Shown: positions 24,495 to 33,480 of the stretch, one piece after another
How the letters are laid out: every line of letters begins with the position of its first letter
How positions within the stretch are numbered: the stretch's first letter is position 1
Position numbers and translations under genes: made by a program
Assembly (NCBI GenBank): GCA_903936705.1
Contig: CAIZWN010000063.1
Span: forward strand, 18,363 to 82,362
Reading direction: 5' to 3'
DNA length: 64,000 bases
From: an uncultured Myxococcales bacterium
GTDB taxonomy: Bacteria > Myxococcota_A > UBA9042 > DTJE01
The notes under the pieces: model-generated
Database searches by the model: none
What the model was told of the DNA's origin: nothing
What the model saw: the letters and a program-made list of their open reading frames with translations, nothing else

Positions 24495-27020
24495 CTATCG
24501 TGCCGGCGCGGGAATCGTGAACAGGGATCGGAAGCCCTCTACCGGATCGACTTCCTTATCAGGGTTTGATGGGTCGAAAAACCAGGTCTGCGTGGTGTCA
24601 ACGCGGAACTTGTACGTGTACTGGCCGGGTGTCAGACCTTGTACCGTTGCCGTACGATGGCCCGTCAGTGGGGTCAGTACCTGGAAAATCTCATATGCGG
24701 GATTCGTGTAGTTTCCCGCGACCGACACCTGGTATCCCTGGTCGCGTACGGTGAACGTCACGGAGGTTGGCGTCACTTCCGGCGAGATGATCGTGTAGCA
24801 GACGCCTGTGTCGCAGTACTGGTTGGCATCGGTGCACGGATTGGCAGCAGGCAGCCATGCCCAGCATCCGCTGTTTTCCTGGCATGTTTCCAGAGCACCT
24901 TCAGTCGTGCAGCGTCCGGCGTCAATCGTGTCGCAGGTCTTTATGAATTCGACCGTGACTGCACTGTAATCCAAGGGCGGCACCTTGTCGGGGTTCAGTG
25001 GATCGGTGACCCACGTCCCGTCGGCTACGAATTTGTACTCGTACGTTCCAGCCAGCGTCACATTGACTGTGGCGGTCCATACTCCGTCCGTCAGGACCGC
25101 GGGTGTGGAAACCGAACTCGGGCCTACAAAGTTGCCTCGAACCTCGACCTGCGACCAGCCCTCGTTGACCAGCCTCAGAGTGACCTTGCCGCAGTCGACA
25201 CTTGGAGACACGACCTTGCGGCATTCGCCCTGAACGCAGGAGTCCCCGTCCAGGCATTGCTGCGCATCCGACCATGTCGTGCAGCCCAGAGGATCGGGGG
25301 CCGCGCAGACCTGGCGCTGGGACAGGCCGACGCAACGATTCTGGCCGGCTACGCAGGGGTTGTCGCACTCGCAGCCTTTTGCGCCGACGCAGACCTGGTT
25401 GGCCGGGCAAGATTGGGACGGCGCCCACTTGATGCAGTTCGCGACGCCAGGGACTTCAACGCATGTCTGCAGGAGTCCCTCGGGCGAGCAGCGGTTCGTG
25501 CCGATTGCCGGGCAGTCCAGATCCGACACGCACAAAGGTCCGCATACGCCATCATTGCAGGTGTTGCCGTCGGGACACGGCTCGGGGACTCCCCAGTACA
25601 GGCAGTCGTTGGTGTCCTTCAGGCAGGTGGAAGCGTTGTCGTAGTCGATGCAGCGTTTGAGGTCGGCCTGGGTGCAGCCAGCCTCGACCCGGCAGGCGCA
25701 GGCGCCGCTGAGTTCCTGGCACTCCTGATGTGCCTGGCAGGCAACTGCGTCGCCGAACTGTATGCAAACCGGGTCCGCCACCACCTGCTCGCAGGTGGCA
25801 AAGGAATCGCGAGATTCGCAACGGGTCACTCCGGCGTCGGAACAACCAGGGGAGCTGCTGCAGATGTCAACGCAAACATCGACCTTGCAATTGGCGCCGC
25901 CACCGCAGTCCTGGTACTCCCAGTACGAACACGACGCGTCATCGACCAGACACACCTTCCGGAACTGAGTGTCGGCCACAGAACATTCGGCAGCGCCATC
26001 CAAGCAGGGCGATTCACAGACGCAGGCACTTCCCGTACAGGTCTGGTGCAGCGGGCAGTCGGTGGCGATGCCCAGCTTGAAGCAGCCGGACGCAACCTCC
26101 TGGCAGGTCCGTAACAGCCCGTTGGGGCTGCATCCAGTAGCATCAGGGGCCGTGCACTCGGGGTCGGAAACACAGTCGACTTTGCATTCCCCTGCATCGC
26201 ACGTCAGGACGCCTGGACACGCCACGGCATCGCCCCATTTCAGGCAGCCAGGTTGGCGTGTCTGGCATATCTGGTAGGCGGTGCCCGATGCGCACTGCAT
26301 GTCTCCCTCAGTCGGGCAATCGCTGACGCAGACTTCCTCGCAGACGCCAGCTCCCTTGCATACGGCATCGCCTTCGCAGGCCACTGTAGCGCCCCAGACG
26401 CGGCAGCCGGCGGGGTTTTCGATGCAGCTCTGGTAGAGATTGGGTTCGTCTCCGAAACATCGACGGTCCGTGATTGTCGGGCAGGAATGCTGGCACTCGC
26501 AATTGCCGTCACCGACGCATGTTTGCGCCTCGGGGCATGAATTCTCGACTCCGAACTTGTAGCACCCGGCAGCGGCTTCGATGCATTCCTGGAACGCCGC
26601 GGCCGAACCGCACCGCTTGTCGCCGGTTTTTGTGCATCCCGGGTCGCTGAGACAGACATCGAGGCACTGACCGGCGTCACAGGCCTTGCCGGTACCGCAA
26701 TCCTCGGCGGCAGCCCATTTCAGGCAACCGTCCACACCGAGGGTGCAAACCTGGAAGAAGCCCTGGACACCAATAGCGCACTGTCGGTCGCCAGCCGTGG
26801 TGCAATCCGGGGTGCACGGCAACTCGGGCACCAGATCTACGCCGGCGGAATCGCCGCTATCGTCCTCGAGCCGATCGCCGATGGGGAGTTCCCCCAATGG
26901 AAGGTCATTGGAATCGTTGCCTGTTGCAGGTCCAGGGCCATTTGAACCGCCGCAGGAAGCCATCAGCAGCATTCCAAGAATTCCAGCTGTCGCGCAAGAC
27001 AGCAAACCCTTGCGAGTCAT
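24495..27020 (-). CDS. Cys-rich repeat lipoprotein with two glycogen-binding-like domains
   Basis: The 841-residue lipoprotein (lipobox LMASC) contains ten consecutive repeats of about 50 residues (about residues 68-610). Each follows C-x3-6-C...R/Q-C...x-x-C...GC-x-x-W/F-G...C...C...C. Next come a CBM48/AMPK-type domain (residues about 615-695; GTYEYKFVADGTWVTDPLNPDK), an eleventh Cys repeat, and a second such domain (GQYTYKFRVDTTQTWFFDP...). The last domains usually bind alpha-glucans or phosphorylated sugars. GGAGGTG precedes ATG 27020. The Cys repeat also occurs in the lipoprotein at 5510-8353. I infer a surface adhesin or polysaccharide-binding role; no enzyme domain is present. Confidence 0.8.
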   Translation of the reverse strand: MTRKGLLSCATAGILGMLLMASCGGSNGPGPATGNDSNDLPLGELPIGDRLEDDSGDSAGVDLVPELPCTPDCTTAGDRQCAIGVQGFFQVCTLGVDGCLKWAAAEDCGTGKACDAGQCLDVCLSDPGCTKTGDKRCGSAAAFQECIEAAAGCYKFGVENSCPEAQTCVGDGNCECQHSCPTITDRRCFGDEPNLYQSCIENPAGCRVWGATVACEGDAVCKGAGVCEEVCVSDCPTEGDMQCASGTAYQICQTRQPGCLKWGDAVACPGVLTCDAGECKVDCVSDPECTAPDATGCSPNGLLRTCQEVASGCFKLGIATDCPLHQTCTGSACVCESPCLDGAAECSVADTQFRKVCLVDDASCSYWEYQDCGGGANCKVDVCVDICSSSPGCSDAGVTRCESRDSFATCEQVVADPVCIQFGDAVACQAHQECQELSGACACRVEAGCTQADLKRCIDYDNASTCLKDTNDCLYWGVPEPCPDGNTCNDGVCGPLCVSDLDCPAIGTNRCSPEGLLQTCVEVPGVANCIKWAPSQSCPANQVCVGAKGCECDNPCVAGQNRCVGLSQRQVCAAPDPLGCTTWSDAQQCLDGDSCVQGECRKVVSPSVDCGKVTLRLVNEGWSQVEVRGNFVGPSSVSTPAVLTDGVWTATVNVTLAGTYEYKFVADGTWVTDPLNPDKVPPLDYSAVTVEFIKTCDTIDAGRCTTEGALETCQENSGCWAWLPAANPCTDANQYCDTGVCYTIISPEVTPTSVTFTVRDQGYQVSVAGNYTNPAYEIFQVLTPLTGHRTATVQGLTPGQYTYKFRVDTTQTWFFDPSNPDKEVDPVEGFRSLFTIPAPAR

Positions 27021-27111
27021 GGGACACCTCCGATATATCTGGGGCGGATGCTAGCACGAACATGACTGACAAATCACATGTGAATCAATCGATAGTTGCC
27101 GGCGATTCCGG

Positions 27112-27193
27112 TGCGAGAGGCGGGACTCGAACCCGCAAGCCTTTCGGCGCTGGAACCTAAATCCAGTGCGTCTGCCAATTTCGCCACTCTCGC
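27112..27193 (-). tRNA. tRNA-Leu (anticodon TAG)
   Basis: On the minus strand the acceptor stem GCGAGAG/CTCTCGC, the anticodon arm CTGGA-TTTAGGT-TCCAG, a class II variable arm and GGTTCGAGTCC T-loop are clear. The anticodon UAG reads CUA/CUG-type leucine codons. The discriminator A is followed by CCG, so CCA is not encoded. Confidence 0.95.
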
Positions 27194-27197
27194 GATC

Positions 27198-27215
27198 GAT
27201 GCGGCGCGCCGCATC
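27198..27215. repeat. 18-bp perfect palindrome in the tRNA-Leu leader
   Basis: GATGCGGCG-CGCCGCATC lies between the tRNA 5' end (27193) and its -10 box, so it is transcribed. It could fold as a processing hairpin in the precursor. Confidence 0.5.
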
Positions 27216-27226
27216 CCAGGGAAACG

Positions 27227-27254
27227 AGGGTAGCCCGGTGACGGCTGGTGTCAA
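27227..27254 (-). promoter_or_regulatory. Sigma-70 promoter of tRNA-Leu(TAG)
   Basis: TTGACA (27254-27249), a 16-bp spacer and TACCCT (27232-27227) on the minus strand, about 34 bp before the tRNA. Confidence 0.7.
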
Positions 27255-27341
27255 GGCGGTGAAGCATGCGGCCCTTGTCGATGCTGTCGGTGATCGTTGG
27301 TGATGCCTGTGAAGGTCGACGCAAATCTTCAAGGCCGGTCT

Positions 27342-27428
27342 AGAAGCCGTGCGCAGGGGGCCTCGACCCGAGCAATGTGCTGGGACAGGGGATGCCTGTC
27401 CGAGAAGCCGTGCGCAGGGGGCCTCGAC
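27342..27428. repeat. 26-bp direct repeat flanking a hairpin
   Basis: AGAAGCCGTGCGCAGGGGGC plus CTCGAC occurs identically at 27342-27367 and 27403-27428. Between them GGACAGG-GGATG-CCTGTCC (27383-27401) can form a 7-bp hairpin. The second copy ends in the -35 box of the following gene. Confidence 0.75.
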
Positions 27429-27452
27429 TTCAAGGTTCGTCGCCGGTATCAT
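27424..27452 (+). promoter_or_regulatory. Promoter giving a probably leaderless mRNA
   Basis: TCGACT (27424-27429), a 17-bp spacer and TATCAT (27447-27452) place the transcript start at or next to the ATG at 27460. No Shine-Dalgarno sequence precedes that ATG, which fits a leaderless transcript. Confidence 0.45.
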
Positions 27453-27459
27453 CGCCGGC

Positions 27460-27846
27460 ATGAAACCTACACCATTCCAGATTTTTTGCGGTTATTACCT
27501 GGGGCTGGACCGGGATTTCAACTACCGGTTTTTGAATCAGCGTCAACTGGCGGCGCACTACGGACTGGATTCGGAGGAGATGCGCCATCTGATTGAGGAA
27601 TGCCACCTTACGCCCGAGATTTCGCGGCACGTCGATTACAACCTGGTCAAGGCGCATGCCACTGCCCAGGAACTGTTCGACGCTGGCAGGCGCGACGATG
27701 TCATTGACCATGCGCGCCGGACTTTCGAGGAATTCCGCCAGGCCCTTGTCCGATACGATCCTTCAAAGGACTTCGAGAACATCGACTATGACAGGCTGTT
27801 TCCCGGGGATGCGCCCGCGAAGCCAGATAACGTCGGTAACGAGTGA
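27460..27846 (+). CDS. Hypothetical 128-residue protein
   Basis: I do not recognise a family. The protein is soluble, with no signal peptide or membrane segment. Its N-terminal half (FQIFCGYYLGLDRDFNYRFLNQRQLAAHYGLDSEEMRHLIEECHL) reads like a helix-turn-helix-containing module, with a QRQLAAHYGLDSEEM segment resembling recognition-helix contexts. The C-terminal half is helical and charged (ELFDAGRRDDVIDHARRTFEEFRQALV). The start ATG 27460 lacks a ribosome site but sits 7 bases after a -10 box, so a leaderless mRNA is likely. It converges on an Fe-S protein gene. A small regulator is one possibility. Confidence 0.6.
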   Translation: MKPTPFQIFCGYYLGLDRDFNYRFLNQRQLAAHYGLDSEEMRHLIEECHLTPEISRHVDYNLVKAHATAQELFDAGRRDDVIDHARRTFEEFRQALVRYDPSKDFENIDYDRLFPGDAPAKPDNVGNE

Positions 27847-27899
27847 CTTCCCGTCCCCGAGTTTTCCTGCCCGACTTACTTGGGTTCATGACACCAGGT

Positions 27900-29204
27900 T
27901 CAAGCCTGGCCGGCGCGCTTCAGTCCGTTAAGCGCCATGCGGACGAAGGTGGACTTCACCTGCTCGCGGGCCAAAGCGGCGCGCGCAGGCGGGGATGTCA
28001 GCACGACGCGGACCAGGGTGCCCAGGAAGCGGTGGCTGAGGCGCTTGGGGTCGTCGAAAAGTAAATTCTGAAACTTTCCGCGTTCCAGCGCCTGTATCAT
28101 CATTCGCTCCATGATGGTTTCGGGCGTTCTGATGCGTGCCGGTTGCTTGCGCAGAGTCAGCGAGTCGAACCGGCAATGGCGCACGCACACGCCGCAACCA
28201 AGACACGTGTCTGCGTTGACGACGGCACGTGTCTTGCGCCGTGGTGCACGTGGCGTAGGGGTTGACGGGATCAGGCTGATCGCCTCGACCGGACATGCCT
28301 TGACGCACTTGTTGCATCCGTTGCAGGCATCTTCGGCCGGCACCGCGAGCCATCCGGACGTTACTATGGCCTCCTTGTTCTTCAGCATCCGGATGCCGTC
28401 CAGCATCTCGCAGCAGCAAGGACAGCAGTTGCAGATGTAGGTGGGGCGGCGCTTGACGTTGTCGCACATCTGGACCATGCCGTGCGAATGCGAGAATTGC
28501 ATGATCTCCAGGGCGCGAGCCTTGTCGATCCGGCGTGCCATGCCGTTGCGGACGAGGTACTCGGCACCCATTCCAAGGCTGAGGCAGTGCTCGGCGGGAA
28601 AGTCGCACCCGCGGCCCAGGCGGCGGGCCATGTGGCGGCAGTGGCACAGGCCCTCGGCCCAGGATTCGGCGGAACCGATGATCTCCTCGGAACGTTCCCA
28701 GTCCAGAATCTCGGTGTGGCTAGCCGGCGGGAGTACGGTCTCGTCAACCAGTGGGCGGGCGATGAAGGTCGGGGAATCCAGCAGCATCCGGGCAAAGGCA
28801 AGATCCGGGTCCTCGCGCAGATACGTCCACATCAGCTTGGCGACCCGGTCCTGGTCTATGTCTGTCCGGACCCGCATCATGGTGAACTCGAAGAAACCGA
28901 CGACGGGAGGGTTCAGAAAGTAGACGATTCGACCGTCCGGGCGTTCGAGGTCCACGATCAGGCCGCGACGAACCAGCGAATCGACAATCGCCTGGGTAAC
29001 AGGGATGTCCAGGCCGGCAAGGGTCGCAATACGCTTGATCCCGGACAGTTTCATGGGCAAGACCGAGGCGACCCGACATTCCTCGGGCGAGAACAGTTCG
29101 GACAGCATGTCGAAGATGGCCGGATGCTCGGGCAGTCCGATTGCCCCCTTGTCCACGCGCTGCTGAAACTGCCGGTACTCCTTGCGGGTCGGGTCGTGGG
29201 TCAT
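27900..29204 (-). CDS. Multi-cluster ferredoxin-type Fe-S protein
   Basis: The 434-residue cytoplasmic protein has a winged-helix-like N-terminal region (IKRIATLAGLDIPVTQAIVDSLVRRGLI). Cys motifs follow: CHCRHMARRLGRGCDFPAEHC from Cys187, an unusual CNCCPCCC from residue 258, and two classical 4Fe-4S motifs, CNGCNKCVKACP from 294 and CLGCGVCVRHC from 334. It belongs with '4Fe-4S binding protein' / reductive-dehalogenase-like ferredoxins whose electron partners are unknown. GTGAA-rich sequence upstream gives only a weak ribosome site at ATG 29204. It precedes no redox enzyme in the window; dapB follows upstream on the same strand after 45 bp. Confidence 0.75.
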   Translation of the reverse strand: MTHDPTRKEYRQFQQRVDKGAIGLPEHPAIFDMLSELFSPEECRVASVLPMKLSGIKRIATLAGLDIPVTQAIVDSLVRRGLIVDLERPDGRIVYFLNPPVVGFFEFTMMRVRTDIDQDRVAKLMWTYLREDPDLAFARMLLDSPTFIARPLVDETVLPPASHTEILDWERSEEIIGSAESWAEGLCHCRHMARRLGRGCDFPAEHCLSLGMGAEYLVRNGMARRIDKARALEIMQFSHSHGMVQMCDNVKRRPTYICNCCPCCCEMLDGIRMLKNKEAIVTSGWLAVPAEDACNGCNKCVKACPVEAISLIPSTPTPRAPRRKTRAVVNADTCLGCGVCVRHCRFDSLTLRKQPARIRTPETIMERMMIQALERGKFQNLLFDDPKRLSHRFLGTLVRVVLTSPPARAALAREQVKSTFVRMALNGLKRAGQA

Positions 29205-29249
29205 CTAATGGACTCCATCAGGGTAAAAATGGTCGTCAAGGACCCTAGT

Positions 29250-30020
29250 CTAAGGCTCGCGGAAAAGATCAGCCACTTGCACCAGCCCAGGGGCGCGGCC
29301 CAGCAGGCGACGGGCCAGTGAAATAGCTCCCTGCGCGAACGCCAGGCGTGACGCCGCGCGATGGGTGATCTCGATGCGATCGTGATCGCCCAGGAACATG
29401 ATCGTGTGGTCGCCGATGACCTCTCCGCCACGAACAGCCAGAACGCCCAGTTCATTGGAAGCGCGCGGACCGCACTGGCCCTCGCGGCCGGTCACGACAT
29501 GGAGATCATTACCCAACAGTCCCTCGGCAAGCGTCATCGCGGTTCCGGAGGGCGCATCGCGCTTGTGGCGGTGGTGGATTTCGACAATCTCGACGTCGTA
29601 CCGTGGGCCCAGCATCTGCTGTGCCATGGTCGACAGAAGATGCAGGCAGTGGACGCCGACGCTGGTGTTGCTGGCCACAAGAATCGGGGCGCCGTCGGCC
29701 GCTGATCGCAGCATCGCCATGTCCGACGAGGATAGTCCAGTGGTGCCGATGACCACCGGAATTCCTCGCGCTGCCAAAGCGCGTGCAAACGGGATGCTGC
29801 CGGCCGGATGGCTGAAATCGATGCCAACGTCCACTTCGTCAGCGGCGGATGGATCGGTGTGCAGCACCAGCGGACCGCATGGTCCCTGCAGTGTGTGGCC
29901 TGTTTCGGGATGGCCCGGGGTCTCCAGCAGGGCCAGTACCTCTATATCCGGTTCGCCGGCCGCAGCCTCCTGCACCATCCTGCCCATGCGTCCACGGGCA
30001 CCGTTTATCGCGATTTTCAT
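29250..30020 (-). CDS. dapB: 4-hydroxy-tetrahydrodipicolinate reductase
   Basis: DapB reduces hydroxy-tetrahydrodipicolinate with NAD(P)H in the lysine/diaminopimelate pathway. The 256-residue protein has the Rossmann motif [10 protein letters not shown], the DFSHPAGS block, ASNTSVGVH, and the catalytic [18 protein letters not shown], with the His pair and the Lys expected of the family. It also has a C-terminal [14 protein letters not shown]. Length is normal. The start ATG 30020 follows GGAGAC; an in-frame GTG at 30032 is less likely. It is divergent from metK and followed after 45 bp by the ferredoxin-type gene on the same strand. Confidence 0.93.
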   Translation of the reverse strand: MKIAINGARGRMGRMVQEAAAGEPDIEVLALLETPGHPETGHTLQGPCGPLVLHTDPSAADEVDVGIDFSHPAGSIPFARALAARGIPVVIGTTGLSSSDMAMLRSAADGAPILVASNTSVGVHCLHLLSTMAQQMLGPRYDVEIVEIHHRHKRDAPSGTAMTLAEGLLGNDLHVVTGREGQCGPRASNELGVLAVRGGEVIGDHTIMFLGDHDRIEITHRAASRLAFAQGAISLARRLLGRAPGLVQVADLFREP

Positions 30021-30098
30021 CGATGTCTCCACGGGAGTCGCGCGCCGAGCATCTCAAAGCCTGGTGCTGCGGTCAAGGCTTCGGTACCGGATCCAACA

Positions 30099-30127
30099 TT
30101 GACTTTTCGGTTCTGGAAGGGTATCCG
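30099..30127 (+). promoter_or_regulatory. Sigma-70 promoter of metK
   Basis: TTGACT (30099-30104), a 17-bp spacer and TATCCG (30122-30127). The leader is only about 22 bases, so there is no room for a SAM riboswitch. Confidence 0.6.
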
Positions 30128-30155
30128 TTTCCGACCTTTTTCGAGTGAGGGCGCC

Positions 30156-31316
30156 GTGGCGCAGGGACGATACATTTTCTCGTCCGAGTCTGTCACCGAG
30201 GGACATCCGGACAAGGTAGCCGACCAGATTTCCGATGCGATCCTGGATGCAATCATCGCGCAGGACCCGCATTGCCACGTGGCATGCGAGACCCTTGTGA
30301 CGACAGGTCTTGCGTTCGTGGGTGGCGAGATCACCACAGACTGCTGGGTTGATATCCCGGGTGTGGTGCGCAACACGATCGAGAAGATCGGATACACGGA
30401 TCCGTCGATGGGTTTCGAGGCAAAGACCTGCGCGGTCGTGACGTCGATCGACAAGCAGTCCCTGGATATCGCCATGGGCGTTGACCGCGGCAGCGCGGAA
30501 TCGCAGGGTGCCGGCGACCAGGGAATGATGTTCGGGTTTGCCAGCAACGAGACGCCCGAGTTGATGCCGATGCCGATTACCCTGGCGCACCAGATTGCGC
30601 GTCGGCTGGCGGCGGTCCGCAAGTCGGGCCTGCTGCCATGGGTGCGGCCCGACGGAAAATCGCAGGTTTCTGTTGCCTACGAGGGTGGCGTCGCCAGGGA
30701 AGTCACTGCCGTTGTCGTATCGACCCAGCATTCGGAAGACGTGTCGCAGGAGACCATTCGCGAGGCGATTACCGAGGAAGTGATCCGGTTCGTGGTTCCA
30801 GCGCATCTGATCACGGCAGAAACGAAGATCTTCGTGAACCCGACGGGGCGCTTCGTCATCGGTGGGCCGATGGGCGACTGCGGCCTGACCGGGCGGAAGA
30901 TCATCGTCGATTCCTACGGCGGCATGGGGCGTCACGGAGGCGGTTGCTTCAGCGGCAAGGATCCCAGCAAGGTTGACCGCAGCGGAGCCTACTACGCGAG
31001 GTACGTCGCGAAGAATCTGGTGGCTGCGGGCCTGGCGGACCGCTGCGAGATCGAGGTTGCCTACGCCATTGGTGTGGCCGAGCCGATCAGCATCCTGGTC
31101 GAGGCGTTCGGTACCGAGAAGGTGTCGTTGGATCGCATGCACGACCTTGTGCGCAAGCACTTCGATTTCCGTCCCGGCATGATCGTGCGTCAACTGGACC
31201 TGTTGAAGCCGACGTTCCTGAAGACGGCAGCGTACGGTCACTTCGGGCGCAGCGAGGAAGGATTCTCCTGGGAGAAGACCGACCGGGCCGAGGCGATCAG
31301 GGCCGACGCGTTCTAG
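30156..31316 (+). CDS. metK: S-adenosylmethionine synthetase
   Basis: MetK makes S-adenosylmethionine from methionine and ATP. The 386-residue protein starts [20 protein letters not shown], the hallmark P-loop-like entry. It has [12 protein letters not shown], the flexible-loop region, [60 protein letters not shown], and ends normally with YGHFGR. All main substrate residues in these blocks are present. The start GTG 30156 follows GAGTGAGGGC and gives the family length. It has its own promoter with a short leader. The neighbours are dapB (divergent) and an epimerase-like gene (convergent). Confidence 0.96.
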   Translation: MAQGRYIFSSESVTEGHPDKVADQISDAILDAIIAQDPHCHVACETLVTTGLAFVGGEITTDCWVDIPGVVRNTIEKIGYTDPSMGFEAKTCAVVTSIDKQSLDIAMGVDRGSAESQGAGDQGMMFGFASNETPELMPMPITLAHQIARRLAAVRKSGLLPWVRPDGKSQVSVAYEGGVAREVTAVVVSTQHSEDVSQETIREAITEEVIRFVVPAHLITAETKIFVNPTGRFVIGGPMGDCGLTGRKIIVDSYGGMGRHGGGCFSGKDPSKVDRSGAYYARYVAKNLVAAGLADRCEIEVAYAIGVAEPISILVEAFGTEKVSLDRMHDLVRKHFDFRPGMIVRQLDLLKPTFLKTAAYGHFGRSEEGFSWEKTDRAEAIRADAF

Positions 31317-31400
31317 GCTCCAGTTGCTGCCGGTGTTTCGTCCACGTCTATCGTCCGTTCAAATTGATGCCCAGGATGACGACTACGAAATGGAGGGCAA

Positions 31401-32447
31401 CTACCTGCCAGACTCGCCACGGACTGCTGCGCCCATGGCCGCGAGGCCGACGCCGGGGTCCGGGAAGCCGATCTGGTATCCGGCATGATTCAGGTTGGCG
31501 GTGGAAATTCGCGTGTTGGAGGACAGCACCTCAGCGAGGTCGGGGTCAAGGAAGGGGAGGGCCTTCCGGCGGGCAGCCATCATGCCGTCCGCTCGCACCG
31601 CGATCGCTGCAGCAGCGGCGAGCCACGATGCCTTGACTCCCGGAAGGGGAAGGACCGGCATTCCGCGGGCCGTGGCAGCCAGACGCAGAAGGTCATCAAC
31701 AGAGGTGCGCGACCCGTCCGCGACGAAGATTGTGGCGTTTTCCCCCGACGTGTATTTCGCCAGATGAACGGCAGCGCCGCATGCATCGTCAAGATGACAC
31801 AGTGGCACCTGGCCGGCGGGTGTTCCGGGAACAGGCATGGCTGGCAGCCATGACGGCCTGAAAAGGGCAGAAAGAGGCAGCCCGGCATCGGCGCCTATCA
31901 GATGGCCGGGACGCAGAATCGTGTATCTGACGCCCGATTCCGCACACCTGCGGCGCACGACGTATTCGCCAAGCGACATTGCGCGCGCAAGCTTGCTGCG
32001 CGGGTCAGGGGTTGCCGATTCGTCCAGCTCGCCAGCACCAGTAATGCCGGCAACCGTGGCGGACGAGAAGACCGCGACGCGGCGCAGACGTCCTGCAACC
32101 CGGGCGGCCGAATCAAGGGCGTTCCCAGTCCCCTGCACGACGGAACGCCACTGGCCCTTCCACGATCGGTCTCCCTCGCGTGGGCGCGCCGCCAGAAACA
32201 TGAAATCAACGTCCTTCAGCAGAGGGTCCAGTGCGCCGGCCTCGCAGACGTCGGCGGTCTGGACCCAGGCTCCTGCGTCCCTGGCCGACTCGAAACGGGC
32301 TCGGGCACGCCCTCCGGGGATGTCCAGGACGTCACCGGCCTCGGCGGCAATGACGTCGTGGCCGGCCCGAGCAAGCAGGACGGCAAGCCGTGCACCGATT
32401 GGGCTTCCTGCACCCACAACCAGGCTTCGGTACTTTTTTGCAGCCAC
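31401..32447 (-). CDS. NAD(P)-dependent epimerase/dehydratase-like protein
   Basis: The 348-residue protein begins LVVGAGSPIGARLAVLLARAGHDV, an extended-SDR Rossmann nucleotide loop of G-x-x-x-x-x-G type. It continues with AARPREGD, RRVAVFSSATVAGITG, RYTILRPGHLIGADAG and VPLCHLDDACGAAVHLAKY. The usual Y-x-x-x-K appears to be replaced by SLGEYVVRRR, so the catalytic Lys is doubtful and the protein may not be a standard epimerase. The start GTG 32447 lies 5 bases after GGAGGACGAC. It stands alone, convergent with metK. Substrate unknown. Confidence 0.65.
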   Translation of the reverse strand: MAAKKYRSLVVGAGSPIGARLAVLLARAGHDVIAAEAGDVLDIPGGRARARFESARDAGAWVQTADVCEAGALDPLLKDVDFMFLAARPREGDRSWKGQWRSVVQGTGNALDSAARVAGRLRRVAVFSSATVAGITGAGELDESATPDPRSKLARAMSLGEYVVRRRCAESGVRYTILRPGHLIGADAGLPLSALFRPSWLPAMPVPGTPAGQVPLCHLDDACGAAVHLAKYTSGENATIFVADGSRTSVDDLLRLAATARGMPVLPLPGVKASWLAAAAAIAVRADGMMAARRKALPFLDPDLAEVLSSNTRISTANLNHAGYQIGFPDPGVGLAAMGAAVRGESGR

Positions 32448-32590
32448 GTCGTCCTCCATCCCAGCCCGCTTCAGATCCCACCGATGTAGCCTTTAGTCAA
32501 GCCCCGAGATGAGATCAAACATGGGAAGTGGATGCTGACATGAACCTGATCAGACTGCTAAAACAACCACAATCCAGCAATCCGACGTTC

Positions 32591-32619
32591 TTGCAACGTC
32601 CTTCGCTGTGTGGTATCAA
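32591..32619 (+). promoter_or_regulatory. Sigma-70 promoter of yebC
   Basis: TTGCAA (32591-32596), a 17-bp spacer and TATCAA (32614-32619), with a leader of about 35 bases before ATG 32661. Confidence 0.45.
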
Positions 32620-32660
32620 TGCGCGTCTTTTCTGGGCGCTTCCCTTTTCAGAGGACTGCC

Positions 32661-33410
32661 ATGTCTGGTCACAGCAAATGGGCTACCATCAAGCACAAGA
32701 AGGGCAAGGCTGACGCAGCGCGCGGCCGGCTCTTCACCAAGCTCATCAAGGAAATCACGATCGCGGCGCGAATGGGCGGCGGGGATGTCGAAGGAAACCC
32801 GCGGCTCAGGCAGGCCGTCCTGACCGGCAAGGGCATGAACATGCCCAACGACAACATCGACCGCGCAATCAAGAAGGGCACGGGCGAGTTGGAAGGCGTT
32901 TCGTACGAGGAAGTTTCGTACGAGGGCTACGCCCCAGGCGGCGTTGCGGTCATCATCGATTGTTTGACCGACAACAAGAATCGCTGCGTGTCCGAGATTC
33001 GGCGCATCTTCCAGAAGGGCAACGGCAACATGGGCTCCCAGGGGGCCGTGGGCTGGATGTTCGAGATGAAGGGCCTGATCGAGGTCGAGGCTGATGGCAA
33101 GACCGTCGATGACATGATGGAAGTCGCGCTTGACGTGGGCGCGGATGACGTCACGGGCGAGGAAGGCCTGTTCGAGTTTGTTACCCAGCCGACCGACCTG
33201 ATGGATGCGGCTGAAAAGCTGAGGGCCGCCGGGTTCAACGTGACGTCCGCCAAATCGGCGAAGGTCCCGAAGAACATGACCAAGGTCACAGGCAAGGACG
33301 CCGAACAGACCTTGCGCCTGATCGATGCGCTTGAAGACAACGACGACGTCCAGAACGTGTACGCAAACTTCGACATCGACGAGTCCGAACTTGAAGGCCT
33401 GATGTCCTAG
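32661..33410 (+). CDS. yebC: YebC/TACO1-family protein
   Basis: The 249-residue protein opens [32 protein letters not shown], the invariant YebC start. It carries [43 protein letters not shown] and VYANFDI at the end. Members were annotated as transcription regulators. Work on YebC and TACO1 points to a role in translation of proline-rich stretches. It precedes the ruvCAB genes, a common arrangement, with a 70-bp spacer. AGAGGA before the ATG is an adequate ribosome site. Confidence 0.95.
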   Translation: MSGHSKWATIKHKKGKADAARGRLFTKLIKEITIAARMGGGDVEGNPRLRQAVLTGKGMNMPNDNIDRAIKKGTGELEGVSYEEVSYEGYAPGGVAVIIDCLTDNKNRCVSEIRRIFQKGNGNMGSQGAVGWMFEMKGLIEVEADGKTVDDMMEVALDVGADDVTGEEGLFEFVTQPTDLMDAAEKLRAAGFNVTSAKSAKVPKNMTKVTGKDAEQTLRLIDALEDNDDVQNVYANFDIDESELEGLMS

Positions 33411-33480
33411 TTTTGAATCGCTTGGTCTGATACGGGTCGGGCCGGTTTCATTCAGTCCCGCCCGCGCCCCCGGAAAAGCC

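Noticed and set aside
24639..26114. A 491-residue plus-strand frame opposite the Cys-rich lipoprotein
   Set aside because: It is a shadow of the minus-strand repeats. Only the minus strand gives regular cysteines and a lipobox.
30099..30156. SAM riboswitch before metK
   Set aside because: The promoter leaves only about 22 bases of leader, too short for any SAM riboswitch class.
30054..31241. A 395-residue minus-strand frame opposite metK
   Set aside because: metK is complete on the plus strand; the opposing frame has no family motifs.
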